Origin: Halobellus clavatus
Lineage (GTDB): Archaea > Halobacteriota > Halobacteria > Halobacteriales > Haloferacaceae
DNA length: 64,000 nucleotides
Reading direction: 5' to 3'
NCBI RefSeq assembly: GCF_900107195.1
Contig: NZ_FNPB01000002.1
Coordinates: 248,001-312,000, forward strand
Shown here one piece after another: positions 36,476-46,305 of this stretch (position 1 is its first letter; each line of letters begins with the position of its first letter). Position numbers and translations under genes: made by a program. The notes under the pieces were generated by a model, which saw only the letters and a list, made by a program, of their open reading frames with translations, had not been told where the DNA came from and made no database searches.

Positions 36476-37846
36476 ATGCGCACCCAGCCCCCAGGTCCCG
36501 CCGGTGTTCCTGTCTTTGGCAACAGCCGACAGTACGCACGAGACCCCTTCGAGTTCCTCACGACGGTGACAGCGGCCTACGGCGACGTGGTTCGGCTCGA
36601 CCTCGGACCGCTCGAGACGTACCTACTCACCAACCCCGCGGACATCGAGCGGGTCCTCGTGTCCGAGGAAGCGAAGTTCCGCAAATCCGACGTTGAGAAC
36701 GATGCGATCGGCACGCTCCTCGGCGATGGACTGTTGCTCAGCGACGGCGACACCTGGCAACGACAGCGCGACCTCGCACAGCCGGCGTTCAGTCCTCGAC
36801 GCGTTTCGGGCTTGGGAGACGTGATCTCGCGGCACGTCCAGGAACTGCTCGACGACTGGGAGGACGGCGAAGTCCGCGACGTCCAGTTGGAGATGGCGCG
36901 GGTGACCGTCCGGATCATCGTTGAAGCGATGTTCGGATCGCAGTTGAGCGACGCGCAGACCGAACGGATTCAAGAGCACCTCGAGCCGCTCGGGCAGCGC
37001 TTCGAGCCCGAACCGATGCGTGCGATCGTGCCCGAATGGGCCCCCACGAAGGAGAATCGCGAGTATCACGAGTCGGTTCGGGTCCTCGAGGGGATCATCG
37101 ATGACATCGTCGCCGAGCGACGCGGGACTGAGTTCGATCCCGATGTCGACCCCGCCGGCGTGGCAGACGGCGACGAGCCGATGGACCTGCTGTCGATCCT
37201 GCTTCGGGCGCACGGGCGCGGCGAGCAGAGCGACGAACAGCTCCGGGACGAACTGATGACGATGCTGCTCGCCGGTCACGACACCACCGCGCTGGCGCTG
37301 ACGTACACGTGGTACCTGCTCTCAGAGCACCCTGAGGCCGCCTCGCGCGTCCACGACGAACTCGATTCGGTCTGCGGTGACGATCCGCCGACTGCGGCTG
37401 ACACCCGCGAACTGGACTACATCGAACGGGTGCTTCAGGAGTCGATGCGGCTGTACCCTCCGGTGTATGCACTCTTTCGCGAACCGAAACTCGACGTGCG
37501 GTTGGGCGGCTACCGGATTCCGCGCGGTTCCGCCGTGATGCTGTCCCAGTGGGTGGTACACCGCTCCGAGCGGTGGTACGACAATCCCGAGACGTTCGAT
37601 CCCGACCGCTGGCTGCCCGAGCGCCGAACCGAGCGCCCGCGGTTCGCGTACTTCCCGTTCGGCGCGGGGCCGCGCCACTGCATTGGCAAACACCTCGCGA
37701 TGCTGGAAGCAAAACTCATCGTCGGCACTGTTGCCCAAGCGTACGAACTCGACTACGTTCGCGACGAGCCGTTCGAACTCCGCGGATCCCTGACGATGCA
37801 CCCACAGGAACCGATGGGGATGCGGATCCGCGCGCGGTCGGACTGA
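36476..37846 (+). CDS. Cytochrome P450
   Basis: Heme monooxygenase (456 aa). The heme-ligand motif FPFGAGPRHCIG puts the ligand at Cys402. The I-helix oxygen-binding motif AGHDTT and the K-helix ExxR (ESMR) are intact, so it should be active. There is no membrane anchor. It resembles the CYP102/CYP4-like group of haloarchaeal P450s. Substrate unknown; no ferredoxin reductase is adjacent, though a 2Fe-2S ferredoxin gene is in the window. Confidence 0.93.
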   Translation: MRTQPPGPAGVPVFGNSRQYARDPFEFLTTVTAAYGDVVRLDLGPLETYLLTNPADIERVLVSEEAKFRKSDVENDAIGTLLGDGLLLSDGDTWQRQRDLAQPAFSPRRVSGLGDVISRHVQELLDDWEDGEVRDVQLEMARVTVRIIVEAMFGSQLSDAQTERIQEHLEPLGQRFEPEPMRAIVPEWAPTKENREYHESVRVLEGIIDDIVAERRGTEFDPDVDPAGVADGDEPMDLLSILLRAHGRGEQSDEQLRDELMTMLLAGHDTTALALTYTWYLLSEHPEAASRVHDELDSVCGDDPPTAADTRELDYIERVLQESMRLYPPVYALFREPKLDVRLGGYRIPRGSAVMLSQWVVHRSERWYDNPETFDPDRWLPERRTERPRFAYFPFGAGPRHCIGKHLAMLEAKLIVGTVAQAYELDYVRDEPFELRGSLTMHPQEPMGMRIRARSD

Positions 37847-37882
37847 CACGGCCGGGCGACGCCGCCACCCGTGCGCGCGGAC

Positions 37883-38398
37883 TCAGGACAGCGGGAGACG
37901 GGCGGCGGGCTCGCGATACCGGGAGTCCCAGAGCAGTACCTCGCCGGCGGTCCACTCGATCGGGTCGATCTCGCGGCGTCCGACGAGGTCGGCCGCGTCG
38001 TCGAGACGCCCTCCGCGAGCGAGCGTGACGTGTGGGACGTAGTCGTCGCCCTCCATCTCCGCGACGGCCCCGAAGGCGTCGCACAGTTCTCGGTGCAGCG
38101 CGCGGAGGTCCGGGCTCTCGATTGCGAGATACACCACGGGACCGGGGCCGCGGGTCGGGATCTCGAAGTAGTCCAGACCGGCGATCCGGAGGTCGATCTC
38201 CTCGACGCCCCGCAGCAGCGGTCGCAGTCGCTCGCGGAGTCGCGGGAGCGAGTCGGCGCCGTCGTCGAGCGCGGTGTCGAAGCGCTTGGCGAGGAGCGTG
38301 TGCCGCTCGCGGATCCGCTCGAAGCGCGTCAGTTCCGGGTGGAGTTCGGCGGCGAGGCGATCGACTCGCCCCGGAACCGGGACGTTCAGGCTGAACAC
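37883..38398 (-). CDS. 2'-5' RNA ligase/cyclic phosphodiesterase family protein
   Basis: A 171-aa 2H phosphoesterase. The two HxTx motifs are ERHTLL (about residue 31) and PHVTLARG (about 130), which form the active site. These enzymes open 2',3'-cyclic phosphates or join 2'-5' ends on RNA. GTG at 38398 (VFSLNVPVPGRV) is preferred because the family begins two or three residues before the N-V-P-V-P-G motif and GGGAGC lies just upstream. It is divergent from the lipoprotein gene. Confidence 0.82.
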   Translation of the reverse strand: MFSLNVPVPGRVDRLAAELHPELTRFERIRERHTLLAKRFDTALDDGADSLPRLRERLRPLLRGVEEIDLRIAGLDYFEIPTRGPGPVVYLAIESPDLRALHRELCDAFGAVAEMEGDDYVPHVTLARGGRLDDAADLVGRREIDPIEWTAGEVLLWDSRYREPAARLPLS

Positions 38399-38472
38399 GC
38401 TCCCGAGTGCGTCTCCGGCCGACAAGAAGCCGTCGCCCCGAGAGTTAATGCCGGCCACCGCGAGCCACACGT

Positions 38473-39042
38473 ATGGGACACCGTCTCTCATCCTCCCGTC
38501 GAGAACTCCTCTCGACGCTTTCGGGAACGTTCGCTGTCGGCCTCGTGGCGGGCTGTAGCGGGCAATCCGACGGGAGCGACGCCACCCGGACAGCAACCGA
38601 GGGCGAACCGTCACCCACCGCCACCGCCTCACCGACGAGCGAAGCCAGCCCGACTCCCCGACCGGAACTCGACCTCCGGGAGGCGAACGTCGTCGACGTG
38701 GCGTTCGACGCCGAGGGAGACCGCTACACGTTCGACGTCACGCTGCACCACGACGACGAGGGTGAAGACGGCTACGCGAACTGGTGGCAGGTCGAGCGTC
38801 TCGACGGCACGCGACTCGGCCGTCGTGAGTTGCGCCACGCGCACGCGGACCAGCCCTTCACGCGGTCGGACACCATCGAGATTTCGTCGGCCGTGACCTG
38901 TGTCGTCGTCCGGGGCCACGACCAGACACACGGGTACGGCGGTCGACTTTTGCTCGTGGACCTCGCCTCGGGGGAAACCCGAACGGTCGAACAGGGGCCC
39001 GATCGGCAGTCAGTGAGCGAGCGCGAGTGTCCCGGGTCGTGA
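38473..39042 (+). CDS. Tat-dependent lipoprotein, unknown function
   Basis: A 189-aa secreted lipoprotein. The signal is SSRRELLSTLSG followed by a lipobox LVAGC with the lipidated Cys at about residue 28. A Thr/Ser/Pro tether (about 40-63) leads to a small beta-rich domain (about 65-185) with conserved-looking NWWQVERLDG and CVVVRGHDQTHGYGG. The latter could bind metal through His, but no family is recognised. Confidence 0.75.
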   Translation: MGHRLSSSRRELLSTLSGTFAVGLVAGCSGQSDGSDATRTATEGEPSPTATASPTSEASPTPRPELDLREANVVDVAFDAEGDRYTFDVTLHHDDEGEDGYANWWQVERLDGTRLGRRELRHAHADQPFTRSDTIEISSAVTCVVVRGHDQTHGYGGRLLLVDLASGETRTVEQGPDRQSVSERECPGS

Positions 39043-39098
39043 GCGCCGCTCCGAATCGACTGAGACGATCGAACGGGGCGCTCCGCGTCGGGGCGAGT

Positions 39099-39308
39099 TC
39101 AGATCCGATCGAGGAACCACAGCACGATCAGGACGACGATCACGAGCCCCACGAGCGGCTGTAGTGGGCCGAGGAGCCACCCGACGATGCCGAGCACCTC
39201 GCCGACGACTTCCAGGATCAGCCACACCACCGCGAGACCCAGGAGGATCTTCAGGAGATCTTCGACCTCGATGTTGCCACGGTCGGTATCGGGACTCGGG
39301 AGTTGCAT
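39099..39308 (-). CDS. Small membrane protein (DUF7554-like)
   Basis: A 69-aa protein with an acidic N-terminus (RGNIEVEDLLK) and two hydrophobic helices. It resembles a small haloarchaeal membrane family I recall as DUF7554, named from memory. Start MQLPSPDTDRG at 39308 is preferred over an ATG nine codons earlier. It converges with the lipoprotein gene and diverges from the SPFH gene. Confidence 0.65.
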   Translation of the reverse strand: MQLPSPDTDRGNIEVEDLLKILLGLAVVWLILEVVGEVLGIVGWLLGPLQPLVGLVIVVLIVLWFLDRI

Positions 39309-39429
39309 ACCTTCTGCGTCGACGCCCACGGGCAAGTGCCTTCGGACCCGTGACGGGCGACCGACTGGCTCGGCGTCGGAGCGGGCGAGTGCGGGACACC
39401 CTTAATGTGACACGTTCCCAACGTTCACT

Positions 39430-40599
39430 ATGGCGAGTCTCTTCCGGGAACTCGGCCGTCTCTCCGCCCGCGGCCTCCCCAACTGGATCGGCCCCGCAGT
39501 CGGCGTCGCGCTGATCGCCGCAATCACCTTCGCCATCTTCGGGAACGATCCGGCGACGGTCCTCGGTATCGTCGCGCTCGCGCTCGCGGCCGCGACGGTG
39601 TACAGCACGGTCGAGATCGTCGACGCCTACGAGAAGGAGGCGCTGACGGTGTTCGGAGAGTACCGCAAACTCCTCGAGCCCGGCCTCAACATCATCCCGC
39701 CGTTCATCTCGCGCACGTATCCGTTCGATATGCGGACGCAGACGATCGACGTGCCCGAACAGGAGGCGATCACCCGCGACAACTCACCCGTCACCGCCGA
39801 CGCCGTCGTCTACATCCGCGTGATGGACGCAAAGCGGGCGTTCCTCGAAGTCGACGACTACAAGCGCGCGGTCTCGAACCTCGCGCAGACCACGCTACGG
39901 GCCGTGATGGGAGACATGGAACTCGACGAGACCCTCTCGGAGCGCGAGAAGATCAACCGCCGAATCAACGAGGAACTCGACGAACCAACCGACGAGTGGG
40001 GCATCCGCGTCGAGAGCGTCGAAGTCCGCACGGTCAAGCCCAGCCGCGACGTCCAGAGCGCGATGGAGCAACAGTCCTCTGCCGAGCGCCGCCGCCGGGC
40101 GATGATCCTCGAAGCGCAGGGCGAGCGCCGCTCGGCGATCGAGTCGGCGCAGGGCGAGCAGCAGGCGAACGTCATCAGCGCACAGGGGACGAAGCAGGCG
40201 TCGGTCCTCCGCGCGCAGGGCGACGCGGTCGCGACCGTACTGCGGGCGAAGTCCGCCGAGTCGATGGGCGAGCGCGCGATCGTCGAACAGGGCCTCGAAA
40301 CGCTGACATCGATCGGGACGTCGCCGTCCACGACGTACGTCCTCCCGCAGGAACTCACGAGCCTGCTCGGTCGCTACGGCCGCCAACTGACCGACTCCGA
40401 CGTCCAGGAGTCCGCGGGGTTAGAGAGCCTCGACTTCGACGCGGAGACGCGCGAACTGCTCGGCATCGACGACGTCGAGGAGATCATCAAATCCGTCGAC
40501 GAGATGGGGAGCGCAGACAGCGTCTCGGACCTCTCTGAGACCGCGGACGGCGAGACTGACGTCGATCTGAATCTCGACGGCGCTTACGACCAGGCGTGA
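39430..40599 (+). CDS. SPFH/band 7 (stomatin-prohibitin) membrane protein
   Basis: A 389-aa scaffold protein of membrane microdomains. Two N-terminal hydrophobic helices (about 20-60) precede the band-7 domain, whose core is LLEPGLNIIPPFISRTYPFDMRTQ and VTADAVVYIRV. A coiled-coil with a recurring A-Q-G-x motif (EAQGERR, SAQGEQQ, SAQGTKQ, RAQGDAV) drives oligomerisation. The C-terminus is acidic. No NfeD or protease partner is adjacent; a 48-codon ORF follows. Confidence 0.92.
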   Translation: MASLFRELGRLSARGLPNWIGPAVGVALIAAITFAIFGNDPATVLGIVALALAAATVYSTVEIVDAYEKEALTVFGEYRKLLEPGLNIIPPFISRTYPFDMRTQTIDVPEQEAITRDNSPVTADAVVYIRVMDAKRAFLEVDDYKRAVSNLAQTTLRAVMGDMELDETLSEREKINRRINEELDEPTDEWGIRVESVEVRTVKPSRDVQSAMEQQSSAERRRRAMILEAQGERRSAIESAQGEQQANVISAQGTKQASVLRAQGDAVATVLRAKSAESMGERAIVEQGLETLTSIGTSPSTTYVLPQELTSLLGRYGRQLTDSDVQESAGLESLDFDAETRELLGIDDVEEIIKSVDEMGSADSVSDLSETADGETDVDLNLDGAYDQA

Positions 40600-40615
40600 G
40601 GACCGCGGAGTGATC

Positions 40616-40636
40616 GAATAATCGTTACAATTATTC
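40616..40636. promoter_or_regulatory. Perfect 7-7-7 inverted repeat in a TATA region
   Basis: GAATAAT, a 7-nt spacer and ATTATTC form a perfect inverted repeat ending 24 bp before the ATG of the small gene at 40660. The right arm sits where a TATA box would lie for a leaderless transcript, so a bound dimer would compete with TBP. Arm and spacer lengths match the repeat at 27067-27087. Confidence 0.5.
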
Positions 40637-40659
40637 CATCGCCCGAGCGTACCACGAGT

Positions 40660-40806
40660 ATGAGCCACGAACGGGGTCCGACTGTTCCGCGCGGCGAGGA
40701 GACGCCACCGAACCCGGAGCACCGCGTTCTCACCCGGTTGAAGCGGCACTTCCTCGAATGGGCCGACCGGTACGTCGAGATGCGCGTTCGCGCTCGCCGA
40801 GAGTAA
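40660..40806 (+). CDS. Small basic protein (48 aa), unknown
   Basis: Reads MSHERGPTVPRGEE to MRVRARRE, with a compact helical part (HRVLTRLKRHFLEWADRYVE). A well-placed A/T-rich promoter with an inverted repeat precedes it, and codon use is like that of the neighbours. The high Arg content is unusual in this acidic proteome and could mean nucleic acid or membrane-surface binding. No family is recognised. Confidence 0.5.
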   Translation: MSHERGPTVPRGEETPPNPEHRVLTRLKRHFLEWADRYVEMRVRARRE

Positions 40807-40910
40807 GAGTCGACGCGACACGAAGCTGTCCACCGACGACGTCAGACTTTTCGACTGCCGTTGCTCGTGGCGCGGTTCCGGAGCGAAACCACCCTGCCTG
40901 AGCCGAAGCG

Positions 40911-41357
40911 CTACTCGTCGGCGTCCGAGTCGCCACTGACGGTCAACACCGGGACGGGCGACTGTCGAACGACCCGCTCGGTGACGCTCCCGACGAGGTA
41001 GCGATCCAGTCCCGAACGCCCGTGAGTGCCCATCACGACGGCGTCGGCGTCGAGCCGTTCGATCGACTCGAGGATCTTGTCCTCGGGGATCCCGATCGCG
41101 ACGGTGCGCTCGATTGCGACGCCGTCGGGGAGTCGCGCGACGGTCTCCTCGATGGCCGTCTCGGCACGGTCGCGTTCGGCTTCCTCCCACACCTCGGGCG
41201 CGAGCCCGCTACTGGGGCTCTCGAACCGGTTTCGACTGTCCGCAATGGAGACGACGTGGACAGTCGCGCCGGACGTCTCCGCGAGCGTCCCGGCGTGGAG
41301 TGCCGCCGCGTGCGACGCGTCGCTGCCGTCCGTCGGCAGCAGGATCGTCTCGTACAT
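40911..41357 (-). CDS. UspA-type universal stress protein
   Basis: A 148-aa single Usp domain. The N-terminus YETILLPTDGSDAS and the ATP-binding GTHGRSGLDRYLVGSVTERVV motif show it belongs to the ATP-binding group. Its ATG overlaps the stop of the upstream TSUP transporter by one base (TGATG), so it is coupled to it. Usp proteins next to transporters often regulate them; that is inference here. Confidence 0.93.
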   Translation of the reverse strand: MYETILLPTDGSDASHAAALHAGTLAETSGATVHVVSIADSRNRFESPSSGLAPEVWEEAERDRAETAIEETVARLPDGVAIERTVAIGIPEDKILESIERLDADAVVMGTHGRSGLDRYLVGSVTERVVRQSPVPVLTVSGDSDADE

Positions 41358-42481
41358 CAGGCCACCCCCGCCGCCATCAGGAACAACGCCACAGCGATGA
41401 TCGCAAACAGCCCGCCGACGAAGGCTTTGATCGTCGACGTGCTCAGCGCGCTCGAGACGTAGGGGGCGATCTGGCCGCCGGTCACCGTCGCGGGGACGGT
41501 GAAGACGACCATATTCCACGGCGTCGAGGCCAGACTCAGAGTGTGCCCGCCGACGAGGTCGCCGCCGAAGACGTGGACGAGGGAGGCGAGGATGGCCGTC
41601 AGCGCGACGACGATGTGGTTGGTGCCGATCGCGACCCGGACCGGTACCTTCGTGCCGAGCATCGAGATGATGCCGAGTTCGCCGGCGCCGAAGCCGGCGA
41701 GCCCCTGGAACGTCCCGCCGATGCTGTAGTTGACGAAGCGGCGGACGTAGCCGCCGCGGGTGTAGCGGTAGTCGTCGCCCTCGCGGTCGACACGGGTGAC
41801 GGTGCCTTCGTCGTCGGTGTCGACGCCGGCGGGGCCAAGTTTGTCGGCGTCGTTCGGGAGGTCGGGCTGACCGCCGTCGACGGCCGCCCCGTCGGGGTCC
41901 TCGACCGAGGCCGCGTCCGTCGCGTCGCTCTCGGCGTCCGCGTCGGCGTCCGACTCGTGCTCGTGGTCGAGGTCGGCCTTGAACAGGAGATACGACGCCG
42001 CGAGGAGCGCGATACCCAGCAGGCCGTGGAAGACCGGCTCCGGGACGATAAACGACAGCAGCGCCCCGCCGACGACGAACGGGACCGCGCCGCCGACGAT
42101 CGAGAGCGCCAGTCGGCGGTCGACGAGGCCGTACTGGATGAAGGCGATCGACGAACTCGACAGCCCGAACGCCTCGCTGATCAGCCCGACTTTGACGATC
42201 GTCGCCGGTTCCAGCGGTGCGGCGGCCAGCGGGAACAGGAAGATGAGAAACGGCACGAACAGTGCTGAACCGCTGATGCCGACGGTGTTGACGATGGTTG
42301 CGCCGAGCAGGAACGCCGGGAACAGCCACCAGAACTCGAGCCAGTAGTTCGTCCCGACGCCCGCGGGCGTCGGTGCGGCGAAGAACACGCCCACGACGAA
42401 CGCGATCGGTGCGAGGAAGACGAAGACGTGCTGGTACCGGAGAAACGATCGCTGGACACGACTGTAGGAGAGTGAACTCAT
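41357..42481 (-). CDS. TSUP (TauE/SafE) family anion exporter
   Basis: A 374-aa permease of the sulfite/organosulfonate exporter family with eight to nine helices in two related halves (GATIVNTVGISGSALFVPFL and GGTFQGLAGFGAGELGI). The halves are separated by a long acidic cytoplasmic loop (about 175-245, many Asp/Glu). Start MSSLSYSRVQ at 42481; in-frame sequence further upstream is unsupported. Substrate is probably a sulfur oxyanion or organic acid. It forms an operon with the stress protein. Confidence 0.87.
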   Translation of the reverse strand: MSSLSYSRVQRSFLRYQHVFVFLAPIAFVVGVFFAAPTPAGVGTNYWLEFWWLFPAFLLGATIVNTVGISGSALFVPFLIFLFPLAAAPLEPATIVKVGLISEAFGLSSSSIAFIQYGLVDRRLALSIVGGAVPFVVGGALLSFIVPEPVFHGLLGIALLAASYLLFKADLDHEHESDADADAESDATDAASVEDPDGAAVDGGQPDLPNDADKLGPAGVDTDDEGTVTRVDREGDDYRYTRGGYVRRFVNYSIGGTFQGLAGFGAGELGIISMLGTKVPVRVAIGTNHIVVALTAILASLVHVFGGDLVGGHTLSLASTPWNMVVFTVPATVTGGQIAPYVSSALSTSTIKAFVGGLFAIIAVALFLMAAGVA

Positions 42482-42750
42482 TACTGTACAGGAGTCAGTG
42501 CTGCACCGGGTGATCGAGCGAGCGAGTGAGAGAACTGACGACGTCTGGCCGGGATACGGCAGCGCCCCGGACCATCTACGTGCCCTCCAGACAGTCGCCG
42601 CGAGGGACGTGCTGATCGACACTGCACCGTGCCGAATCCTGATTCATCGTGCGCGCTGGATAGCGGTGTCCGAGGAATAAATCTTGAGATCCACGAGCGC
42701 CCTGTGGTGCGGTCACACACGTTCTGCCCGCCGGTCGTGACCGCCGCCGG

Positions 42751-42790
42751 TCACTCCTCTTCGCTGTCGGTCACTCCTCTTCGCTGTCGG
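42751..42790. repeat. Exact 20-bp tandem duplication at the uvrB stop codon
   Basis: Two adjacent identical 20-bp units, 42751-42770 and 42771-42790. The inner unit encodes the last codons of UvrB (DSEEE) and its TGA; the outer unit repeats these bases after the stop. It has no effect on the protein, and looks like a recent slippage event. Confidence 0.95.
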
Positions 42791-44909
42791 TCGGACGACG
42801 ATCGATCGGCTCTCCGTCGACCGGCACGCCATCGAGGGGGTCCGCGCCGGGGTCGACGCCGTCGTCGCCGCGGGACCCCTCGTCGTCGTCTCGGATCCCG
42901 AACTCCTGTCTGAGTTCACGGATCCGGTCGCGGATGTCCGCAGCGAGTTCGAACTCCAGGTTCTCGGCCGCCTCCGACATCCGGTCTTCGAGGTAGGCGA
43001 TCCGCTGGCGGGCCTCCGCCTCGTCGTCCGGTTCCCCGTCGGGCGAGTCCGTCTCGCTGCGGCCGCTGCCCGGCAGGTTCGTCTCGCCGATCTCCTTCTC
43101 GATGGTCGCCGGCTCGAACCCGTGCGACTCGTTGTACTCCCGCTGGATCCGCCGCCGCCGACGCGTCTCGTCGATGGCAGACTGCATCGCATCGGTAGTT
43201 TCGTCCGCGTAGAGGACGACCTCGCCTGCGACGTTTCTCGCCGCCCGCCCCATCGTCTGCACCAGCGTCGTCTCCGAGCGGAGGAAGCCCTCCTGGTCGG
43301 CGTCGAGAATGGCTACCAGCGAGACCTCCGGGATGTCGAGTCCCTCTCTGAGGAGGTTGATACCGACCAGGACGTCGATGTTCCCCAGGCGCAGGTCGCG
43401 GACCAGCTCGTGGCGCTCCAGCGTGTCGGTCTCGTCGTGCATATACGCGACGTCGACGCCGGACTCCTCGAGGAACTCGGTCAGATCTTCGGCCATCCGC
43501 TTCGTGAGCGTCGTGACGAGCACGCGCTCGTCGCGCTCGATGCGCTCGTCGACCCGATCCAGCAGGCCGTCGACCTGGCCCGTGGCGTCCTCGATCTCGA
43601 TCTCGGGGTCGACGAGGTGCGTCGGCCGGACGATCTGCTCGACGATCTGCTCGGAGTGGTCGCGCTCGTAGTCACCCGGGGTCGCCGAGACGTAGAGCGT
43701 CCGGTCGGTCTTCTCCTCGAACTCCTCGAACGTCAGCGGGCGGTTGTCGTACGCCGTCGGCAGGCGGAACCCGTTCTCGACGAGTGAGTCCTTCCGCGAC
43801 TTGTCGCCGGCGAACTGCCCGCGGATCTGCGGGAGCGTCTGGTGGGACTCGTCCACCACGGTGAGGAAGTCCTCGGGGAAGTAGTCCAAGAGGGTGTAGG
43901 GCGGTTCGCCGGACTCGCGGTCGGACATATGCACCGAGTAGTTCTCGATGCCCGAGCAATAGCCCGTCTCTCTGAGCATCTCGATGTCGAACGTGGTCCG
44001 CTCTTCGATGCGCTGGGCGGCGACGAGGTCGCCCTGCCGCTCGAAGTACTTCACGCGGTCTTCCATCAGCGCCTCGATCTCGTCGATCGCCGCTTCGAGT
44101 TTCTCCTCGGGAATCGAGTAGTGCTCGGCCGGGTGGATCAAAACGGCCGGTTCCTCGGAGACGACCTCGCCGGTCAGGGGATCCAGTTTGGTCATCCGAT
44201 CGACCTCGTCGCCCCAGAACTCGATCCGGGCGGCGTACCGGCCGTACATCGGGTACACCTCCACGGTGTCGCCGCGGACGCGGAACGTCCCCTGCTGGAA
44301 GTCCACGTCGTTGCGCTCGTAGTTCAGATCGACCAACTGCGCCAGCAACTCGTCGCGGTCGATCCGGTCACCCAGTTCGACCCGGAGCGCCATCTCGGTG
44401 TAGTTGGTCGGATCGCCAAGCCCGTAGATCGCCGAGACGCTCGCGACGACGATGACGTCGTCGCGGGTGAGCAGCGACCGCGTTGCCGAGTGGCGCAGCC
44501 GGTCGATCTCTTCGTTGATCGACATGTCCTTGTCGATGTAGGTGTCGGTCTGTTCGACGTAGGCCTCGGGCTGGTAGTAGTCGTAATAGGAGACGAAGTA
44601 CTCGACGGCGTTGTCTGGGAACAGGTTCCGAAACTCCTCGTAGAGTTGCGCGGCGAGCGTCTTGTTGTGGGCGATGACGAGCGTGGGTTGCTGCAGTTCC
44701 TCGACAGTCCACGAGACGGTGTTGGTCTTCCCGGATCCGGTGACGCCGAGTAAGGTCTGCTTCGTCATCCCCGACACGTAGCCCTCGACCAGTTGCTCGA
44801 TGGCGTCGGGCTGGTCGCCCGCGGGGTCGAACGGCGCGTCGACGTGGAAGTCCCGGTCCGCTGCGGGCCTGTCAGGCGACAGCGGACTCGACCCGGAGGT
44901 GTCACTCAT
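42771..44909 (-). CDS. uvrB: Excinuclease ABC subunit B
   Basis: Damage-recognition helicase-like subunit of nucleotide excision repair (712 aa). Walker A GVTGSGKT, the beta-hairpin region [11 protein letters not shown], and the helicase motifs [11 protein letters not shown] and MGRAARNV are present; the UVR motif for UvrC contact lies near residue 645-680. The acidic C-terminal tail is a halophile trait. It is alone; uvrA and uvrC are not in the window. It is a bacterial-type system acquired by haloarchaea. Confidence 0.97.
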   Translation of the reverse strand: MSDTSGSSPLSPDRPAADRDFHVDAPFDPAGDQPDAIEQLVEGYVSGMTKQTLLGVTGSGKTNTVSWTVEELQQPTLVIAHNKTLAAQLYEEFRNLFPDNAVEYFVSYYDYYQPEAYVEQTDTYIDKDMSINEEIDRLRHSATRSLLTRDDVIVVASVSAIYGLGDPTNYTEMALRVELGDRIDRDELLAQLVDLNYERNDVDFQQGTFRVRGDTVEVYPMYGRYAARIEFWGDEVDRMTKLDPLTGEVVSEEPAVLIHPAEHYSIPEEKLEAAIDEIEALMEDRVKYFERQGDLVAAQRIEERTTFDIEMLRETGYCSGIENYSVHMSDRESGEPPYTLLDYFPEDFLTVVDESHQTLPQIRGQFAGDKSRKDSLVENGFRLPTAYDNRPLTFEEFEEKTDRTLYVSATPGDYERDHSEQIVEQIVRPTHLVDPEIEIEDATGQVDGLLDRVDERIERDERVLVTTLTKRMAEDLTEFLEESGVDVAYMHDETDTLERHELVRDLRLGNIDVLVGINLLREGLDIPEVSLVAILDADQEGFLRSETTLVQTMGRAARNVAGEVVLYADETTDAMQSAIDETRRRRRIQREYNESHGFEPATIEKEIGETNLPGSGRSETDSPDGEPDDEAEARQRIAYLEDRMSEAAENLEFELAADIRDRIRELRQEFGIRDDDEGSRGDDGVDPGADPLDGVPVDGEPIDRRPTDSEEE

Positions 44910-45129
44910 CGGAACACGATAGCGGACACACGCACTTGAGACAGTCGGTGGCGCCCTCGGGGGGGACGAGGCTCACGTGAACCCGGACCGATGCTCGAAC
45001 AGCACCAGCTACCGAGACGCCGCGACACCGTCGTCTCCTGTAGTGACACGGCGGTACGCCCTCGACGCGATACCCCCGGTGTTTAGGTGCCAGCACCCAT
45101 AGCACTCACTATCGCGTAGCGCCCCCGGT

Positions 45130-46305
45130 ATGATCGACGATGCCCTCCCACTCGGCCGCCGTTCACTGGTAGTGCTCTTGTTCCTCGGGGTGGTCCTCTC
45201 GGTGGCCTTCTGGCCGTCGGGCGGAGCCATCCCCGGGGGCGACCCGCAGGTCGACGCGAACGTGAGTGAACGCTACCGGTCGATCGATTCGATCACGGCG
45301 ACCCGCTCGGTCGTCGTCGACAACAACGCGACGACGACCCGGACGGTCGCGGACGTGACACTCGTTCCGGGCACGGACCGCGAGCGCGTTCGCTTCCGGG
45401 ACAGCGGCCCGTCCCGGTACGACCGGCGGATCTCGAACGGGTCGGTCCTGTGGCTCTACGACAGCGACCGGCAGAACCTGACCGTCATCGAACTCTCCGG
45501 CTCTCCGACCCCCGTACTGCCGGCCCGGGTTCAGCGACTCGTCGCGGCGGCCGGCCTGACTGACGCCGGCGGTCAGCCACAGGAACCGACGGTCGCGCCG
45601 CTACCGGCCGTTCCGCGCGGGGCACAGCCCCGCCCCAACGCCACCGACGCCTACCGCGTCGAGTACGTCGAGACCGCCACCGTCGGCGATCGGGAGGCGT
45701 ACGTCCTCAGCGTCGCGCCGGCGTCGAACCGCAGCGACGTCGGCTACCGGCAGCGGCTCTGGCTCGACACCGAGCGGTTCTATCCGCTCCGCACGCAGAC
45801 CGCCTGGACCGAGAACGGGACCCGCCGCTCGGTGACGACGACCTACACGAACGTCACCTTCGACGCGTCGGTCCCGGCGGACGCCTTCCGCCCCGACGTC
45901 GGCCCGAACGTGACGATCAACCGCCCGGAGACGCCCGACACCGAGTGGTACCGCAGCGTCGACCGGCTCTCCGAGGCGACCTCGATCACCATCCCGCAGC
46001 CGTCGATACCGCCCGAATTCTCGCTGACGTACGCGACCCGGACGACCGGCCGGGTACAAGGTGTCGGACTCCGATACACGGCCGACGGACGCCGGCTCAC
46101 GGTCGCCAAGTACAATTTCACGTACGCCCTCGACGAGAGCGAGCGAGACCTCGTCGTCGACGGCCGGCCGGCGACGCTCGATCGCGGTCCGACACCCTCG
46201 CTGTCGTGGTCGTGTGCGCAGTACCGATACACGGTCCGCGGCACGGGCGTCGAGATCGATCGCCTGGTCGAAATCGGACGCTCGATCGGGTGCTCGGCCG
46301 CCTGA
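45130..46305 (+). CDS. Secreted LolA-like protein
   Basis: A 391-aa exported protein. Residues 10-35 are a signal peptide or anchor (RRSLVVLLFLGVVLSVAFW). Two LolA-like beta modules follow: one around 45-135 (SITATRSVVVDNNATTTRT, RYDRRISNGSVLWLYD) and one around 150-260 (YRVEYVETATVGDREAY, LWLDTERFYPLRT). A C-terminal domain (280-390) is unassigned. Such proteins may carry lipids or lipoproteins between membrane and surface. A short inverted repeat GGTGC-CA-GCACC (45086-45097) lies before the start. Confidence 0.72.
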   Translation: MIDDALPLGRRSLVVLLFLGVVLSVAFWPSGGAIPGGDPQVDANVSERYRSIDSITATRSVVVDNNATTTRTVADVTLVPGTDRERVRFRDSGPSRYDRRISNGSVLWLYDSDRQNLTVIELSGSPTPVLPARVQRLVAAAGLTDAGGQPQEPTVAPLPAVPRGAQPRPNATDAYRVEYVETATVGDREAYVLSVAPASNRSDVGYRQRLWLDTERFYPLRTQTAWTENGTRRSVTTTYTNVTFDASVPADAFRPDVGPNVTINRPETPDTEWYRSVDRLSEATSITIPQPSIPPEFSLTYATRTTGRVQGVGLRYTADGRRLTVAKYNFTYALDESERDLVVDGRPATLDRGPTPSLSWSCAQYRYTVRGTGVEIDRLVEIGRSIGCSAA

